DNA of 64,000 nucleotides, from the NCBI RefSeq assembly GCF_030463535.1, contig NC_132878.1:97214591-97278590 (forward strand), in the 5' to 3' direction. Below are positions 41,873 to 54,046 of this stretch, in pieces (within the stretch, counting starts at the first letter, position 1; every line of letters starts with the position of its first letter). The notes below the pieces were generated by a model. It did not search any database. It was given only the letters and a program-made list of their open reading frames with translations, and was not told the origin of the DNA. This DNA comes from Salminus brasiliensis. Taxonomy: Eukaryota; Chordata; Actinopteri; Characiformes; Bryconidae. The position numbers were made by a program, and so were the translations under genes.

Positions 41873-42319
41873 TTATATGGCCAGCTAATGTTCACACACA
41901 ACCAACCTAGTCCGCCAACACCCAGCATCAACAGCAAGAGGTCCAACAGCCATTACCCATAAACCCCTCAACCTGCAGCAGCAAGAGGATTGAAAACACC
42001 CCCCCCCCCCCCCCCAAAACACACACACACACACCTGTGTTGGAGTTGTCTAAGGGTGGCAGGTAACTGCTGGTGCCCTCTTTGAATGGTGGACAACAGC
42101 ACTGTGAATTACAGACTAGCAGGGTCCTATATTATATCATATTAATATAGGTTATACACACACAGTCTTGTGCAAAAGTTTTGGCACCGCTGGTAACGTT
42201 ACATCTGGTGCTGAGGATGTAAGTGTAAATGTGTACCCAGAAAAATAAATAAATAAAAATGAAAGGTCAAATGTAGTCATGTGTTCAATTCAGAACAACT
42301 GAAAGTGTGGAAATTGTGC

Positions 42320-42852
42320 AGAAAATAATAATAATAATAATAATAATAATTAATGTACCCTTTGATCATTTTTGCACAAGACTGTTTTATATAGACTGTT
42401 TAGTTTATGCAAATCTGGACTGTTTATACTGGTCGGGTTTTCATGAAATGTTGACACGCTAAACGAAAAGGCTGATAAACTCTGGAAAACAGACGTCTTA
42501 AGAACAGGAGAAAGCTTTGTCTGAATATTTGATATATCACGCTGCTGAAAACCATGTATCTCCATTTTTGTCTGATTTTAGTTTCTTCCATGGTTTGAAC
42601 CCTGTAGCTGCTTCTGTACCATTTGTAGAAAATTCTGGAGATGGAGATACATGTTTTTTTTTTTTAATTAGACAGCAAAAGAATCAATCAATTAATTTAA
42701 TATATATATATAGTTAGTAGTAAATATTTATATTGTAAATATAGCAGCTGCAGTTCTCAGTACTTCAGGTACCTTCTTCAAGCAGAAATATTTATTTATT
42801 TAGAAAATAAGATTAATAAATATATATATATATATATTTATTATACACACAC

Positions 42853-42925
<73 letters not shown>

Positions 42926-43106
42926 TTTTTTTTTATATATATATATTTCTGCTTGAGTAGTACCTGATTTTAAAAAGGTACCTGAAATATACTATAGATA
43001 GATGGATAATATTTCATATTTACATAAAATACTATATTATATATATATATGAAATACATATTTATATAAAAAACAAGTGTAGTACCTACTTTTATAAATA
43101 TATAAT

Positions 43107-43148
<42 letters not shown>

Positions 43149-43150
43149 CT
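42320..43150. repeat. AT-rich block with ATA, TA and GT microsatellites
   Basis: ATA run near 42325-42350, TA runs at 42856-42920, GT run 43109-43142. A short inverted pair (ATGTATCTCCAT at about 42553, ATGGAGATACAT at about 42640) suggests a small fold-back. Confidence 0.8.
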
Positions 43151-45600
43151 GCTTGAGTAGTACCTGAAGTACTGAGAGTTACAGCTGTGTTATATTTACA
43201 ATATATTTACATTGGGGGCGGGTCTGAACTCAACTCTCTGAAGCCAGATCTGAAGGGTTAGCACTAGCACTAGCACTAGCACTAGCACGTCTTCTCAGAC
43301 ATATGAAGCCAGCCACCGCTGATGCAGCTGATGGGTAGCCAGAGGGCTCTGAGGAAAGCCCGGCTCCTCCCCTGCTCACATCATCACACTAGGACTGATG
43401 ATGTGAGGAGGAGGAGGAGGAAGTGCGGTCAACACTCCCCTCAGAGAGCCAGAGCCAGGCCAGTTCGGTCATTACGGTGAGGACCGGTAGAGGAACGCAG
43501 GGTCTGGGTGGAGTGTTGGCACACTGAAATGGTCAAACTGTGGAGAAACTGCTCTACATGTCCCCCCTAATCCTTAACCCCTACCCCCTACCCCCTAATC
43601 CCTGACCCCTAGAGAGAGACACAGTGGTGCAAGTTTGAAAAACGGGAGGAAATGTCTCATCACTCACATTCACACTCAAACCCAGCCAGTCACTGCAACA
43701 CAGTGACCCTGAATAGCCATCCGTCTAAAAGTGCCAATCAGATCGATTGATCGCCCTGATGCATCACTGATCATCTACAGAACAGAAACACAGATCACTT
43801 CACTCATAACGGGAGCAGGCAGGCCGCTCCAGACGCCCCTCTGCCGGTCCGGAAAGGCGATAATGGCAAAGCGGAGCTATGGAGATATGTACACAGCAGT
43901 GGCTACCGTTACGAAACCAGTCCTGATTGAGTTAAATCATTTACTCCATTAAAAAAAAAGAAAAAAAAAGGGTGCGGGAGAAGGGTTTCAGTCCGCTCAT
44001 CCGTTACAGTACGCAAAAAGAAGAGTAGGATAATAATCGTAATAAAGAAAATCACTAACAGACGCCGCAGAGTCATGCGTTCCAGTCCTAACGAGCCTGA
44101 AAGCGGCATGACTCAGCCCTACAGGCCCCGCACCCTGTTCCTTATAAAGGGACACGCCCCTGATGCTCAAGCTAATCCCCATCTGCTGCGTTTGGGGTGA
44201 ACAGTCGATCTTTACAGAGAATAACTGGCAGAATTTGCTGAAATTTGTAGAACCTATGTGAGAAGTCAGGGGCAGCTGCTGAGCTCTGTCCGTCTAGGTA
44301 GCGGTTTCTAGAACGGAACACAAATTAGGGTTAATATTAAAGGTTCTTCAGTGTGAATTAAGCTTTTATCCATCATCACACCTTTATCTGTACATAATTA
44401 CAGCCATCGTCTGCAGAAATCACTACTAATCACATCATCAGACGCATTACTGCACACTAAACGTTACGTTACCACCCCGTTACGCAAAGAAACGAGCATG
44501 AGCTACTACTCAAATGCACATGCTAGCAGAACGTTGATACTTTACGCTACGTGGGTTCTAGATCGTGCTAGACGTATTGCTTGGTGTGCAATTTTCTGGT
44601 TAATCAGAGTTTAATAATCGTCAAAACATCAAGACGTGTTCCAGATTCTATTGTGAGGTTTTACTACATTTCAGGGGTCAAACTAACACCTGTCCAGCTG
44701 TAACGGACAAGTCCAGGTGCTGTCGGTTCTACTAATCACTAATTGCAAACTAGACAGCGCTTAATAAGCTGCATAACAGGGTGGTAACAAAGGCTCTATT
44801 GTGGATTATTATGTAACTAATAATGTAATTATTTACCGAACAACGAACAAGAGCCTCTAAGCCCTGTTAGACCCTGTAAGCCCACACTACGGTCATAATC
44901 AACGGAAGGGTCATGGGCCCTAAAACGGAGCCTGTTGGGACGCCACAAAAGATCCGCTAATCCAAGCGGTTACCCAAAATAATCTTAAACAGCGTCTAAT
45001 GAAAGAATAATTCATTTGAGGTTCAGGAACTAATTTGTGTTTCTTAAAACAAGGAATCAATTATTATTTTTTTGCCTCAAATGTTTTTTTGTAGGAAGTC
45101 AACCAGCAACCTGTCACCGTCGTTAACGGTGCTAACGCAGCAGCAGATGAAGGTTGGGTTGAACAAACAGCGCAGTTCCCTTTTAAACGATATATTAGAA
45201 CAACCAATCAATCAAAACCTAGAAAAGTTGATCGATCAACTGATTGATCGATCGAGAGAGATAGAGAGATAGAGAGAGAAGCTTTAGTCTAAGGCCACAG
45301 CGGTTTACCAGCACACGTCTGGCACTGAGGAGAAGAGAGGCAGTCCGTCTGTGGGATGGCGTGCAGCTAGCCCTCAGAGCATCCGCCAACGCCCACTGGA
45401 GGGCAGCAGCGGTCCAGCCTGCAGCAGTCTGTGAGGGGATTAGGTAAATGGAGAGAGAGACAGATATGGCACCAGCCTGTAACTGGTTTAAGGAGTGCAG
45501 TGAAGGCATGACGTACCCAAACCCACACAACACACACTCAGTTCTCTGTATGCAAGTAAGCGTGTGTGTGTGTGTGTTTGGGAGGGGATAAAGGGGTGCA
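43151..45600. other. b4galt3 downstream flank, no gene seen
   Basis: Fairly unique sequence with an AGCACT hexamer repeat (43262-43288). Part may be b4galt3 3' UTR; no clear poly(A) signal near the stop. Confidence 0.4.
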
Positions 45601-45611
45601 GGCATTCTGTG

Positions 45612-45873
45612 TCAGTGCTGAGACTGAAAGTCTGTCAGCTCCTCATCCAGGTCCTCGGTGTCCTCGTGGTCCTCCGGGTCATCCGCAGGCGATTTCTCCG
45701 GTTTCTGTTTTTTGGGTGGGGGCTGCGTGGGGGGGTGCAGTCCCGCCTCGGTGCCGATGTTGACTGTGATGTTCGTGTACAGGGGGCGGTGTTCCCGAGA
45801 GAGCACCTCGTACTCTGCAGAGTTCATCCCGTCCAGCTTCCACGTCTGCCTCGTCTTAGCCAGCATGTTAAAC
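45612..45873 (-). CDS. b4galt3: b4galt3 last exon
   Basis: 262 nt including TGA at 45614-45612, residues 307-393. DGMNSAEYEVLSREHRPLYT and NITVNIGTE complete the catalytic domain; the tail is Pro/Lys then Asp/Glu-rich and species-specific. Confidence 0.95.
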
Positions 45874-46213
45874 CTGCAGGACAAGAGTCGGGGGGGGGGG
45901 GGGTGGGTTAGACTGAGACCACCTGAGTGAATGTTTACACAGTCGTATGTAAATCACACCCTTGACCACCTCATTAAACAGGTTATCTGAGAGGTGCGTG
46001 TGTGTGTATGTGTGTGTTTGTACACTGAGAGGTGGGCTTCCAGGCCGTGGCGGGCGGTCCTGAAGGTGTAAAATAAAGCAGATTTAGACGACGAGCAGCT
46101 GCTGACCTTTTCGGGTTGACCTCGTTGCCCCGGTCAAGTTTGTGTTTGATCATCTTGTAGCGGCCGACCTTCACAGACGGACGAGTGATCACCATCCCCC
46201 CCAGAGACACCCT

Positions 46214-46271
<58 letters not shown>

Positions 46272-47527
46272 TCACACCGCTGCACAATCCACTGCCTTAC
46301 AGATCTTACTGTACACAGTTCTTCACTGATCAGCACAGTGGGCGGTTGCTAGGCTGGTGCTAGTTGCTATGGTGTTCCGTGTTCTATGGATTTAATAGGA
46401 TGTTTCTATGATGATGCTAAGTGGTTGAGAGGTGGTTGCTATGGTGTTGCTAGGTTGGGTGGCTGTTATGGCAATCCAGTTGGTGACTACAGTGTTACTA
46501 GGAATTGGTTTCTAGGTGGTTGTTATGGTATGTGGTAGCCGAGGTGGTTGCAATAGTGTTCCTAAGGGGTTGCTAGGGTATCCCAGTTGGTTGCTAAGCT
46601 AGATAGCTGCTATAGTTTCCCAGGTGGCTGCTACGATTGTGCTAAGGGGCTGCTTTGGTAACCCAGTTGGTTGCTAGGCTAGGTAGCTGCTATGGTTTCC
46701 CAGGTGGCTGATACAGTTGTGCCAAGGAGTTGCTATGGGCACCCAGTTGGCGGCTACAGTGTTGCAAGGAATGTGCTAGGTGGTTGTTATGGTATGTGGT
46801 ATCCAAGGTGGTTGCAATGGTGTTACCAGGTAGTTGCAGTAGTGTTACTTAGGGGATGTTCAGGTATCCCAGTTGGTTGCTAGGCTAGGTAGCTGCTATG
46901 GTATCCCAGGCGGTTGCTGCAGTGTTGCTAGGAATGTGTTAAGTGGTTGCTTGGTGGCTGCTATGGTGTGTGGTATCCAAGGAGGTTGCAATGGTGTTAC
47001 TAGGTAGTTGCTAGGTTATTCCAGTTAGTTGCTAGGCTAGGCAGCTGCTATGGTATCCCAGGTGGCTGCAATGATGATGCCAGGTGCTTGATATGGTAAC
47101 CTAGTTGGCGGCTACAGCGTTGCTAAGAATTTCCTAGGTGGTTGCTGTGGTATCCAAGGTGGTTGGCAATAGTATTACTAAGTGGTTGCTAGGGTATCCC
47201 AGTTGGTTTCTATGGTGAAAACAAGAAAAGAAAGATTGAGGAATTGAGCCCAGACTATTTCAGACACACTCACCGGATCCCGATGTCGTCGTCTTCGCCC
47301 CCCCAGCCCCAGTAGTTGTTGGGAAAGCCGTTCATCTTGAGGTAATGCAGGGGGGACAGCGCCGAAACCCCTCCAAAATACATCTTGTAGGGCAGTCTGA
47401 GGGACAGGAGGTCAGACAGAAGCTCACATTAATGGACCGAACCGGGAACCTGACTCCTCACCCATCCAGTGCTGGACAGAGGACATAACGGACCTCCCAG
47501 CAGGAGCAGGTTCTGATACTGCAGACT

Positions 47528-47587
<60 letters not shown>

Positions 47588-49673
47588 GTGGAGCAGAATG
47601 GACAGGTGGGAGGACACTGACTTGTAGCCGAACTTGTCCATGGCGATGGCGGCATGCTTGGGGTTCTGGTCGCAGATGTAGGTGTTCCGGTCGTCCTCAG
47701 GGATCAGATCCACATCGTGGAAGAACAGGCAGTCCCAGTCCTCCTCCCGCATGGCCTCCCGAAATCCCACGTTCATCAGCTTAGCGCGGTTAAACGTGTA
47801 GTTACCGGCCTTCAAACACAAACCAACCAACAAACGGTTAATGACCGTAAAAAAAGCGGACTGTAAAAAAGGTTTACAGGCGGCAAAGCGACCCTAAGCG
47901 CACGTAAAGGTTTACAGGCGGCAAAGCGACCCTGCGCGCACGCGTAAAGGTTTACAGGCGACAAAGCAACTGCGGGTGCGTAAAGGTTTACAGGCGGCAA
48001 AGCGACCCTGCGCGCACGTACAGGTTTACAGGCGACAAAGCGGACTGCGGGTGCGTAAAGGTTTACAGGCAACAAAGAGACAGCGGACGTAAAGGTTTAC
48101 AGGCGGCAAAGCGACCCTGCGCGCACGTACAGGTTTACAGGCAACAAAGAGACAGCGGACGTAAAGGTTTACAGGCGGCAAAGTGACCCTGCGCGCACGT
48201 AAAGGTTTACAGGCGGCAAAGCGACCCTGCACGCACGTAAAGGTTTACAGGCGGCAAAGCGACTGCGGACGTAAAGGTTTACAGGCGGCAAAGCGACTGC
48301 GGACGTAAAGGTTTACAGGCGACAAAGCGACTGCGGACGTAAAGGTTTACAGGCGACAAAGCAACTGCATAAAGGTTAACAGGCGGCAAAGCGACTGCGG
48401 ACGTAAAGGTTTACAGGCGGCAAAGCGACCCTGCGCACACGCGTAAAGGTTTACAGGCGGCAAAGCGACTGCGGACGTAAAGGTTTACAGGCGGCAAAGC
48501 GACTGCGGACGTAAAGGTTTACAGGCGGCAAAGCGACCCTGCGCGCATAAAGGTTTACAGGCGGCTGTTTTTACCCAACAGGAATCAAATAAGCGACTCT
48601 TTTGGAACCGACTCACCAGGCTGTGAATCGTCTGGGAGAGCTCAGCTCAGGTGAGCTCTAATACACAGTTGATGCAACAAAATTAAGTGGATAATTTCAT
48701 TTGGTTGTGAATGTTTGTGGGGAGAGTCCTCTAAAGCCGCAGGATATCCCAGAACATCCAGAGAGTTCAGACCGCGGATCAGACCGCGGATCAGACCCAC
48801 GGGGATTACAGCCTAATCCAAGCTTTAATATGAGGTGGGAATAAATGTCCAGCTACAGATGAGTTTTCCCCTGACATTAATCCAGAGAGCTCGCTTTGCT
48901 CTTCTAGGTCCTTGTAAAGTTACCAACTACTGCTCAACATCCCGTAGGAGGTGATCGGGACCAATCACAGTCAGGGGGAGGAGTTTCAGAACAAACAAGG
49001 TAGTGATTAGGACTAACCAATGATCAGGAGGTCTCTGATCCTGATCACTGCCTCATTCATTCAATCACAGTCAGGGGGAGGAGCCTCAGAATAAATAGGG
49101 CAGTCATTAGGCCCAATGACAGTCAGGGGGAGGAGCCACAGAACAAACAATGCAGTCAAGAGGACCAATCACAGTCAGGGGGAGGTCCCAGAACAAACAA
49201 GGTGGCAAACAGGACCAGTTGCAGTAAGGGGGAGGAGTCTCACAACAAACGTGGCAGCGTTTAGAACCAGTCACAGTCAGGGGGGAGGAGTTTCAGAATA
49301 AACAGTGAGGGGGCGGGGTCTTGGAACAAACAAGGCAGTCATTATGCCCAATCACAGTCAGACGCCCTGGTAACGTCACCACCCTCTGCGATGACGTAGG
49401 TCTACAGACCCACCTGATGGATGACGTAGATGCCGTAGTTCAGCTGCTGCCGCTGCAGAAACGGGTGCAGGTAGTAGAGGAGGAACTTCAGGTGGTGTTC
49501 TCGGCTCCTGTGGGGGATGATGACGGCAGTGCGATGCCGAGCCTCACAGTCAGGCGGCCTGTAGCGCCCCCCTCGGACCACCAGTGGGTTCTTCCTCTCG
49601 ATCTGAGCAAGGGTCAGTCCGGATGGGAAGCTGACATGGATGGGTCCACCTGTCAGAGCAGCCAGCAGGGATG

Positions 49674-49708
<35 letters not shown>

Positions 49709-50172
49709 CCCACAGTTAATCCCCACACCCTGCACTGAGACACTCCTGCGCCGCACTGTGCTGAACTTCAGTCTGTTTATATGGTTTTATTACACACCTT
49801 TACTGGCCTGTTTTACAGCTCAGCCCTCACTAAAACTCCACAGTCTCAGATGGAGCACTGACCTCAGATGGAGCACTGGACATTATAACTTTGATAGCAG
49901 CCCAAAGTCCTTTCAGAAAGCAGGCGACGTCAGGGGTCAACAATAATAAAAGAATTATACACAGTGTGTATGTATATAGAGTAATTTTTTAAACATACAG
50001 GTTGGATTTACTCAGCGAGGAGAAAGACTGCATTAACATAACCAAGATCTCATTTAAAATTCTCATCATTATTATAATAATAATTATTATTAGTAATAGT
50101 AGCAATAGTAGTAAAATATCAGTAGTATAATAAGCTGTCCTCATTGTAGGAAAAAAACACTTTAAATTATAG

Positions 50173-50210
<38 letters not shown>

Positions 50211-50356
50211 ATATCAGCAGTATAATAATAAGCTGTCCTCATTGTAGGAAAAAAACACTTTAAATTATAGATTATTATTATTATTATTATTATTAAATAT
50301 CAGCAGTATAATAATAAGCTGTCCTCATTGTAGGAAAAAAACACTTTAAATTATAG

Positions 50357-50394
<38 letters not shown>

Positions 50395-50543
50395 ATATCA
50401 GCAGTATAATAATAAGCTGTCCTCATTGTAGGAAAAAAACACTTTAAATTATAGATTATTATTATTATTATTATTATTATTAAATATCAGCAGTATAATA
50501 ATAAGCTGTCCTCATTGTAGGAAAAAAACACTTTAAATTATAG

Positions 50544-50584
<41 letters not shown>

Positions 50585-51846
50585 ATATCAGCAGTATAAT
50601 AATAAGCTGTCCTCATTGTAGGAAAAAAACACTTTAAATTATAGATTATTATTATTATTATTATTAAATATCAGTAGTATAATAATAAGCTGTCCTCATT
50701 GTAGGAAAAAAACACTTTAAATTATAGATTATTATTATTATTATTATTAAATATCAGTAGTATAATAATAAGCTGTCCTCATTGTAGGGAAAAAAACACT
50801 TTAAATTACAGATTATTATTATTATTATTAGTAGTAGTAGTAGTACTATTTATATTTATATTATTGAGGACATTAAATCACCACCCTCAGCAGCAGTCAA
50901 ATAGATTGCCTTTAGTAGTAAATCATTATTTATATATTATTATTAATAACAATAATAAAAATTAGTCAGTAGTAAAAATAAGAAACATAATAAGGTTATC
51001 ATAGATCTCAATAATAATAAAATTATACTATGAAGTGTGTGTGTGTGTGTTTGTGTGTGAGGCGTGTCTGAATGGATTCTGGTTTGGAAAAGCTTTTTCT
51101 TTTGACTGTAATTCAGTAGCCGCACACCGCCGCAGTGCTGAGAGTCTGCTCGTTCTATCTGTATACAATTCTGTCCATTTTGGCTAAAAATGGCTTCATG
51201 AAAAATATGAATATGCATACTGTACCTAACATTTTGCAATAAACTGAAGATAAAAGGGCAAAATTAAGGAAAAGCAGAGAATCTAAGCTTTAATATTGTC
51301 TCTCATTGCTTACAGTGGAGCTGTAACGCTTCAGATATGCTGCTAGATCTTCACAGTGACGGGTTTGAGGCCCGTATTCGGGCTACGGCTTCTTAAGGGA
51401 TCAAGTGCAAGGAAGCGTACACTTCTACTACACTAGGGGCGGGCAGCGGGGGCGGGCAGCAGGGGCCGGAGTCCAGCACTGCTCCAACAGACCCGCTAAA
51501 CCGGCTCGAGCAGGAAAAGCACAACACCGGGCCCGGCCCCCACTCCGGCGGTGCCGTTAGCTCACCTGTTAGCGGCGATTTCTTCGGGCAGTAGGGCACG
51601 TCGTCCTTGCTCTGGACGTTGAGCAGGTAGGATAGGTTGGCATAGACGTCCGCGCCAGTGTGGTTCCGTCCATGACCGGCCGGCGAGCCAGACAGAACGT
51701 CCAGCTTCCGGAAAATCCGGAAGAAGTAGGTCACCCTCTTCTGGTAGCCATCCCTGGACAGAAGAGCCATGACCACGAGCTGGACGCCCAGCAGCATGAC
51801 CAGATAGCGCCATTTGGAGTGAAAGGAGAACATGGCGACGGTCCGA
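45612..51846 (-). CDS. b4galt3: b4galt3 gene, complete coding span
   Basis: Beta-1,4-galactosyltransferase 3 (GT7 family): a type II Golgi enzyme that transfers galactose from UDP-Gal to terminal GlcNAc on N-glycans and glycolipids. Exons: 51833-51566, 49649-49414, 47809-47622, 47396-47274, 46211-46107 and 45873-45612; 1182 nt, 393 residues, the same length as human B4GALT3. Signal anchor at about 10-26; potential N-glycosylation at Asn57, Asn66 and Asn171; FNRAKL 174-179; HDVD 199-202 (sugar-nucleotide/Mn site); WGWGGEDDD 260-268; Met292 and His295 (KMIKH), equivalent to the Mn ligands of B4GALT1. DGMNS and PLYTNIT near the end favour type 3 over types 1, 2 and 4. The acidic tail ends EELTDFQSQH. 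Confidence 0.95.
46107..46211 (-). CDS. b4galt3: b4galt3 exon with metal-binding Met/His
   Basis: 105 nt, residues 272-307. GRYKMIKHKLDRGNEVNP carries Met292 and His295. The acceptor uses the TCTG microsatellite (CAGA on the plus strand, 46215-46270) as its pyrimidine tract. Confidence 0.96.
46215..46270. repeat. CAGA microsatellite
   Basis: About 13 units abutting the acceptor of the b4galt3 exon at 46107-46211. Confidence 0.97.
46340..47215. repeat. GTTGCTATGG tandem array, copy 2
   Basis: Same degenerate family as 26281-26757, here in a b4galt3 intron: GGTTGCTATGGTGTTGCTAG, TATCCCAGTTGGTTGCTAGG and similar words. Confidence 0.92.
47274..47396 (-). CDS. b4galt3: b4galt3 exon with WGWGGEDDD
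   Basis: 123 nt, residues 231-272. YFGGVSALSPLHYLKMNGFP and NYWGWGGEDDDIGIR form the acceptor (GlcNAc) binding and catalytic block. Confidence 0.97.
47533..47583. repeat. GT microsatellite
   Basis: About 25 units, 39 nt beyond the donor of the DVD-motif exon of b4galt3. Confidence 0.97.
47622..47809 (-). CDS. b4galt3: b4galt3 exon with DVD motif
   Basis: 188 nt, residues 169-231. It contains NYTFNRAKLMNVGFREA and CLFFHDVDLIPEDDRNTY, the metal/UDP-Gal site. The donor is GTCAGT, with the codon for Lys231 split. A CA repeat in transcript sense (GT on the plus strand, 47533-47583) begins about 39 nt into the downstream intron. Confidence 0.97.
47868..48562. repeat. 34-39 bp minisatellite (GTAAAGGTTTACAGGCGGCA)
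   Basis: About 20 units containing AAAGGTTTACAGGCGGCAAA followed by GCGACTGCGGACGT or GCGACCCTGCGCGCAC; CpG-rich, in a b4galt3 intron. Confidence 0.95.
48955..49365. repeat. about 53-bp tandem repeat
   Basis: Roughly seven diverged units with CCAATCACAGTCAGGGGGAG and CAGAACAAACAAGG. Confidence 0.88.
49414..49649 (-). CDS. b4galt3: b4galt3 exon, N-terminal catalytic
   Basis: 236 nt, residues 90-168. GRYRPPDCEARHRTAVIIPH begins the catalytic domain; HRSREHHLKFLLYYLHPFLQ and NYGIYVIHQ are the nucleotide-binding segments shared by all B4GALTs. Confidence 0.96.
49675..49709. repeat. ATT microsatellite
   Basis: About 11 ATT units. Confidence 0.97.
50100..50845. repeat. TTA-run minisatellite (about 75-105 bp unit)
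   Basis: Eight units, each AATAATAAGCTGTCCTCATT + GTAGGAAAAAAACACTTT + a TTA run of variable length. Located in the first coding intron of b4galt3. Confidence 0.95.
50846..51565. other. b4galt3 intron, no exon seen
   Basis: AT-rich to 51300, then GC-rich toward the exon; GGGGCGGGCAG repeated twice near 51436. Confidence 0.5.
51566..51846 (-). CDS. b4galt3: b4galt3 first coding exon
   Basis: ATG at 51833-51831, preceded by 13 nt of UTR and an acceptor (TTTGCTCAG) whose pyrimidine-rich tract is a TTTG repeat. An upstream non-coding exon must therefore exist. The exon encodes the short cytosolic tail, signal anchor (LVMLLGVQLVVMALLS) and stem with NHT and NLS sequons; it ends YCPKKSPLTG (human YCPERSPLL). 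Donor GTGAGC. Confidence 0.93.
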
Positions 51847-51851
51847 CTGAG

Positions 51852-51883
51852 CAAACAAACAAACAAACAAACAAACAAACAAA
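51852..51883. repeat. CAAA microsatellite
   Basis: About 8 units; its complement TTTG forms the pyrimidine-rich tract of the acceptor before the b4galt3 start exon. Confidence 0.95.
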
Positions 51884-51889
51884 AGAAAA

Positions 51890-52480
51890 CAGGCGAGACT
51901 GAGGAGCTCTCAGTCTACGGGGGTCTCATCCCTGGCGGTGAGGGCAGGCTGATGAGGTTCTCCTATATGAAGGCATGAGAACGGCTCGGTGCTAAACGTG
52001 CTGAGAGATACTGTTACTGGATCATCTCGCAGTTTTGGAGAAGACCAAAAACAAACAAACAAACAAACAGCTGAAATGACTCAGAACTGAAGCCGTGGAG
52101 AGTTACGGACAAGGAAACGTTCTGGCACAGGTGGAGAAGCTATATGAGGAAGGCACTTGAGATGTAATGAGGCTTAAACAGTAAAACGGCTCCTCTCAGG
52201 TTACTGATGGCTTTCAGGTTGATCCACTTCCCTTCTGGACGTTCCAGCTCGGGGCAGAAGGTTCTAACAACCTCGAGCAGAGTCCCGAAACCCAAGGGCT
52301 GGTCCACAGGAGCTTAGCCAGCCCATCAGGAGGTCTCAGAGTCCAAAACAGGATGTTCTGCACCCGCAGCTGTTGCCTGATTGCACCACAGTCTCAGGAA
52401 GCCTTGGATGATGAAAGCTCAGCCAATCGCAGCTCACCATCTGAAAGAGCAAAGTGACAAAAAAGATGTTGGTTCACGAG
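51890..52480. other. b4galt3 upstream intron or UTR, unresolved
   Basis: Non-repetitive sequence. A plausible minus-strand acceptor (TTGCTCTTTCAG, near 52441) could open a 5' UTR exon, but no strong donor follows, so I do not call one. Confidence 0.3.
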
Positions 52481-54046
52481 CATGTGGATCATATGATCAT
52501 TATAGAGCATTATAGAGCGCCCCCTATGCTTCCTGTAGTGTATTACAGTCTGTCAGAATGAGCGTGTGGATCATATGATCATTATAGAGCATTATAGAGC
52601 GCCCCCTATGCTTCCTGTAGTGTATTACAGTCTGTCAGAATGAGCGTGTGGATCATATGATCATTATAGAGCATTATAGAGCGCCCCCTACTCTTCCTGT
52701 AGTGTATTACAGTCTGTCAGAATGAGCGTGTGGATCATATGATCATTATAGAGCATTATAGAGCGCCCCCTACGCTTCCTGTAGTGTATTACAGTCTGTC
52801 TGAATGAGAGTGTGGATCATATGAACATTATAGAGCATTATAGAGCGCCCCCTACGCTTCCTGTAGTGTATTATAGTCTGTCAGAATGAGCGTGTGGATC
52901 ATATGAGCATTATAGAGCATTATAGAGCGCCCCCTACGCTTCCTGTAGTGCATTACAGTCTGTCAGAATGAGCGTGTGGATCATATGAACATTATAGAGA
53001 ATTATAGAGCGCCCCCTACGCTTCCTGTAGTGTATTACAGTCTGTCAGAATGAGCGTGTGGATCATATGAACATTATAGAGAATTATAGAGCGCCCCCTA
53101 CGCTTCCTGTAGTGTATTACAGTCTGTCAGAATGAGCGTGTGGATCATATGAGCATTATAGAGCATTATAGAGCGCCCCCTACGCTTCCTGTAGTGTATT
53201 ACAGTCTGTCAGAATGAGCGTGTGGATCATATGAACATTATAGAGCATTATAGAGCGCCCCCTACGCTTCCTGTAGTGTATTACAGTCTGTCAGAATGAG
53301 CGTGTGGATCATATGAACATTATAGAGCGCCCCCTACGCTTCCTGTAGTGTATTACAGTCTGTCAGAATGAGCGTGTGGATCATATGAGCATTATAGAGC
53401 ATTATAGAGCGCCCCCTACGCTTCCTGTAGTGTATTACAGTCTGTCAGAATGAGCGTGTGGATCATATGAGCATTATAGAGAATTATAGAGCGCCCCCTA
53501 CGCTTCCTGTAGTGTATTACAGTCTGTCAGAATGAGCGTGTGGATCATATGAACATTATAGAGCATTATAGAGCGCCCCCTACGCTTCCTGTAGTGTATT
53601 ACAGTCTGTCAGAATGAGCGTGTGGATCATATGAGCATTATAGAGCGCCCCCTACGCTTCCTGTAGTGTATTACAGTCTGTCAGAATGAGCATGTGGATC
53701 ATATGAACATTATAGAGCATTATAGAGCGCCCCCTACGCTTCCTGTAGTGTATTACAGTCTGTCAGAATGAGCGTGTGGATCATATGAACATTATAGAGC
53801 ATTATAGAGCGCCCCCTACGCTTCCTGTAGTGTATTACAGTCTGTCAGAATGAGCGTGTGGATCATATGAACATTATAGAGCATTATAGAGCGCCCCCTA
53901 CGCTTCCAGTAGTGTATTACAGTCTGTCAGAATGAGTGTGTGGATCATATGAGCATTATAGAGCATTATAGAGCGCCCCCTACGCTTCCTGTAGTGTATT
54001 ACAGTCTGTCAGAATGAGCGTGTGGATCATATGAGCATTATAGAGC
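52480..54046. repeat. 82-bp satellite array
   Basis: About 19 units of 82 bp (GTGTGGATCATATGAGCATT ... GAGCGCCCCCTACGCTTCCT ... ATTACAGTCTGTCAGAATGA). Two units (near 53320 and 53640) lack 10 bp of the duplicated ATTATAGAGC. Confidence 0.97.

Noticed and set aside
43560..43612. Telomere-like CCCCTAA/CCCCTACC sequence
   Set aside because: Only a few irregular units, not the vertebrate CCCTAA repeat.
45612..51833. b4galt1, b4galt2 or b4galt4 identity
   Set aside because: Stem DVYANLS with YCPKKSPL, DGMNS, PLYTNIT and the 393-residue length are characteristic of type 3.
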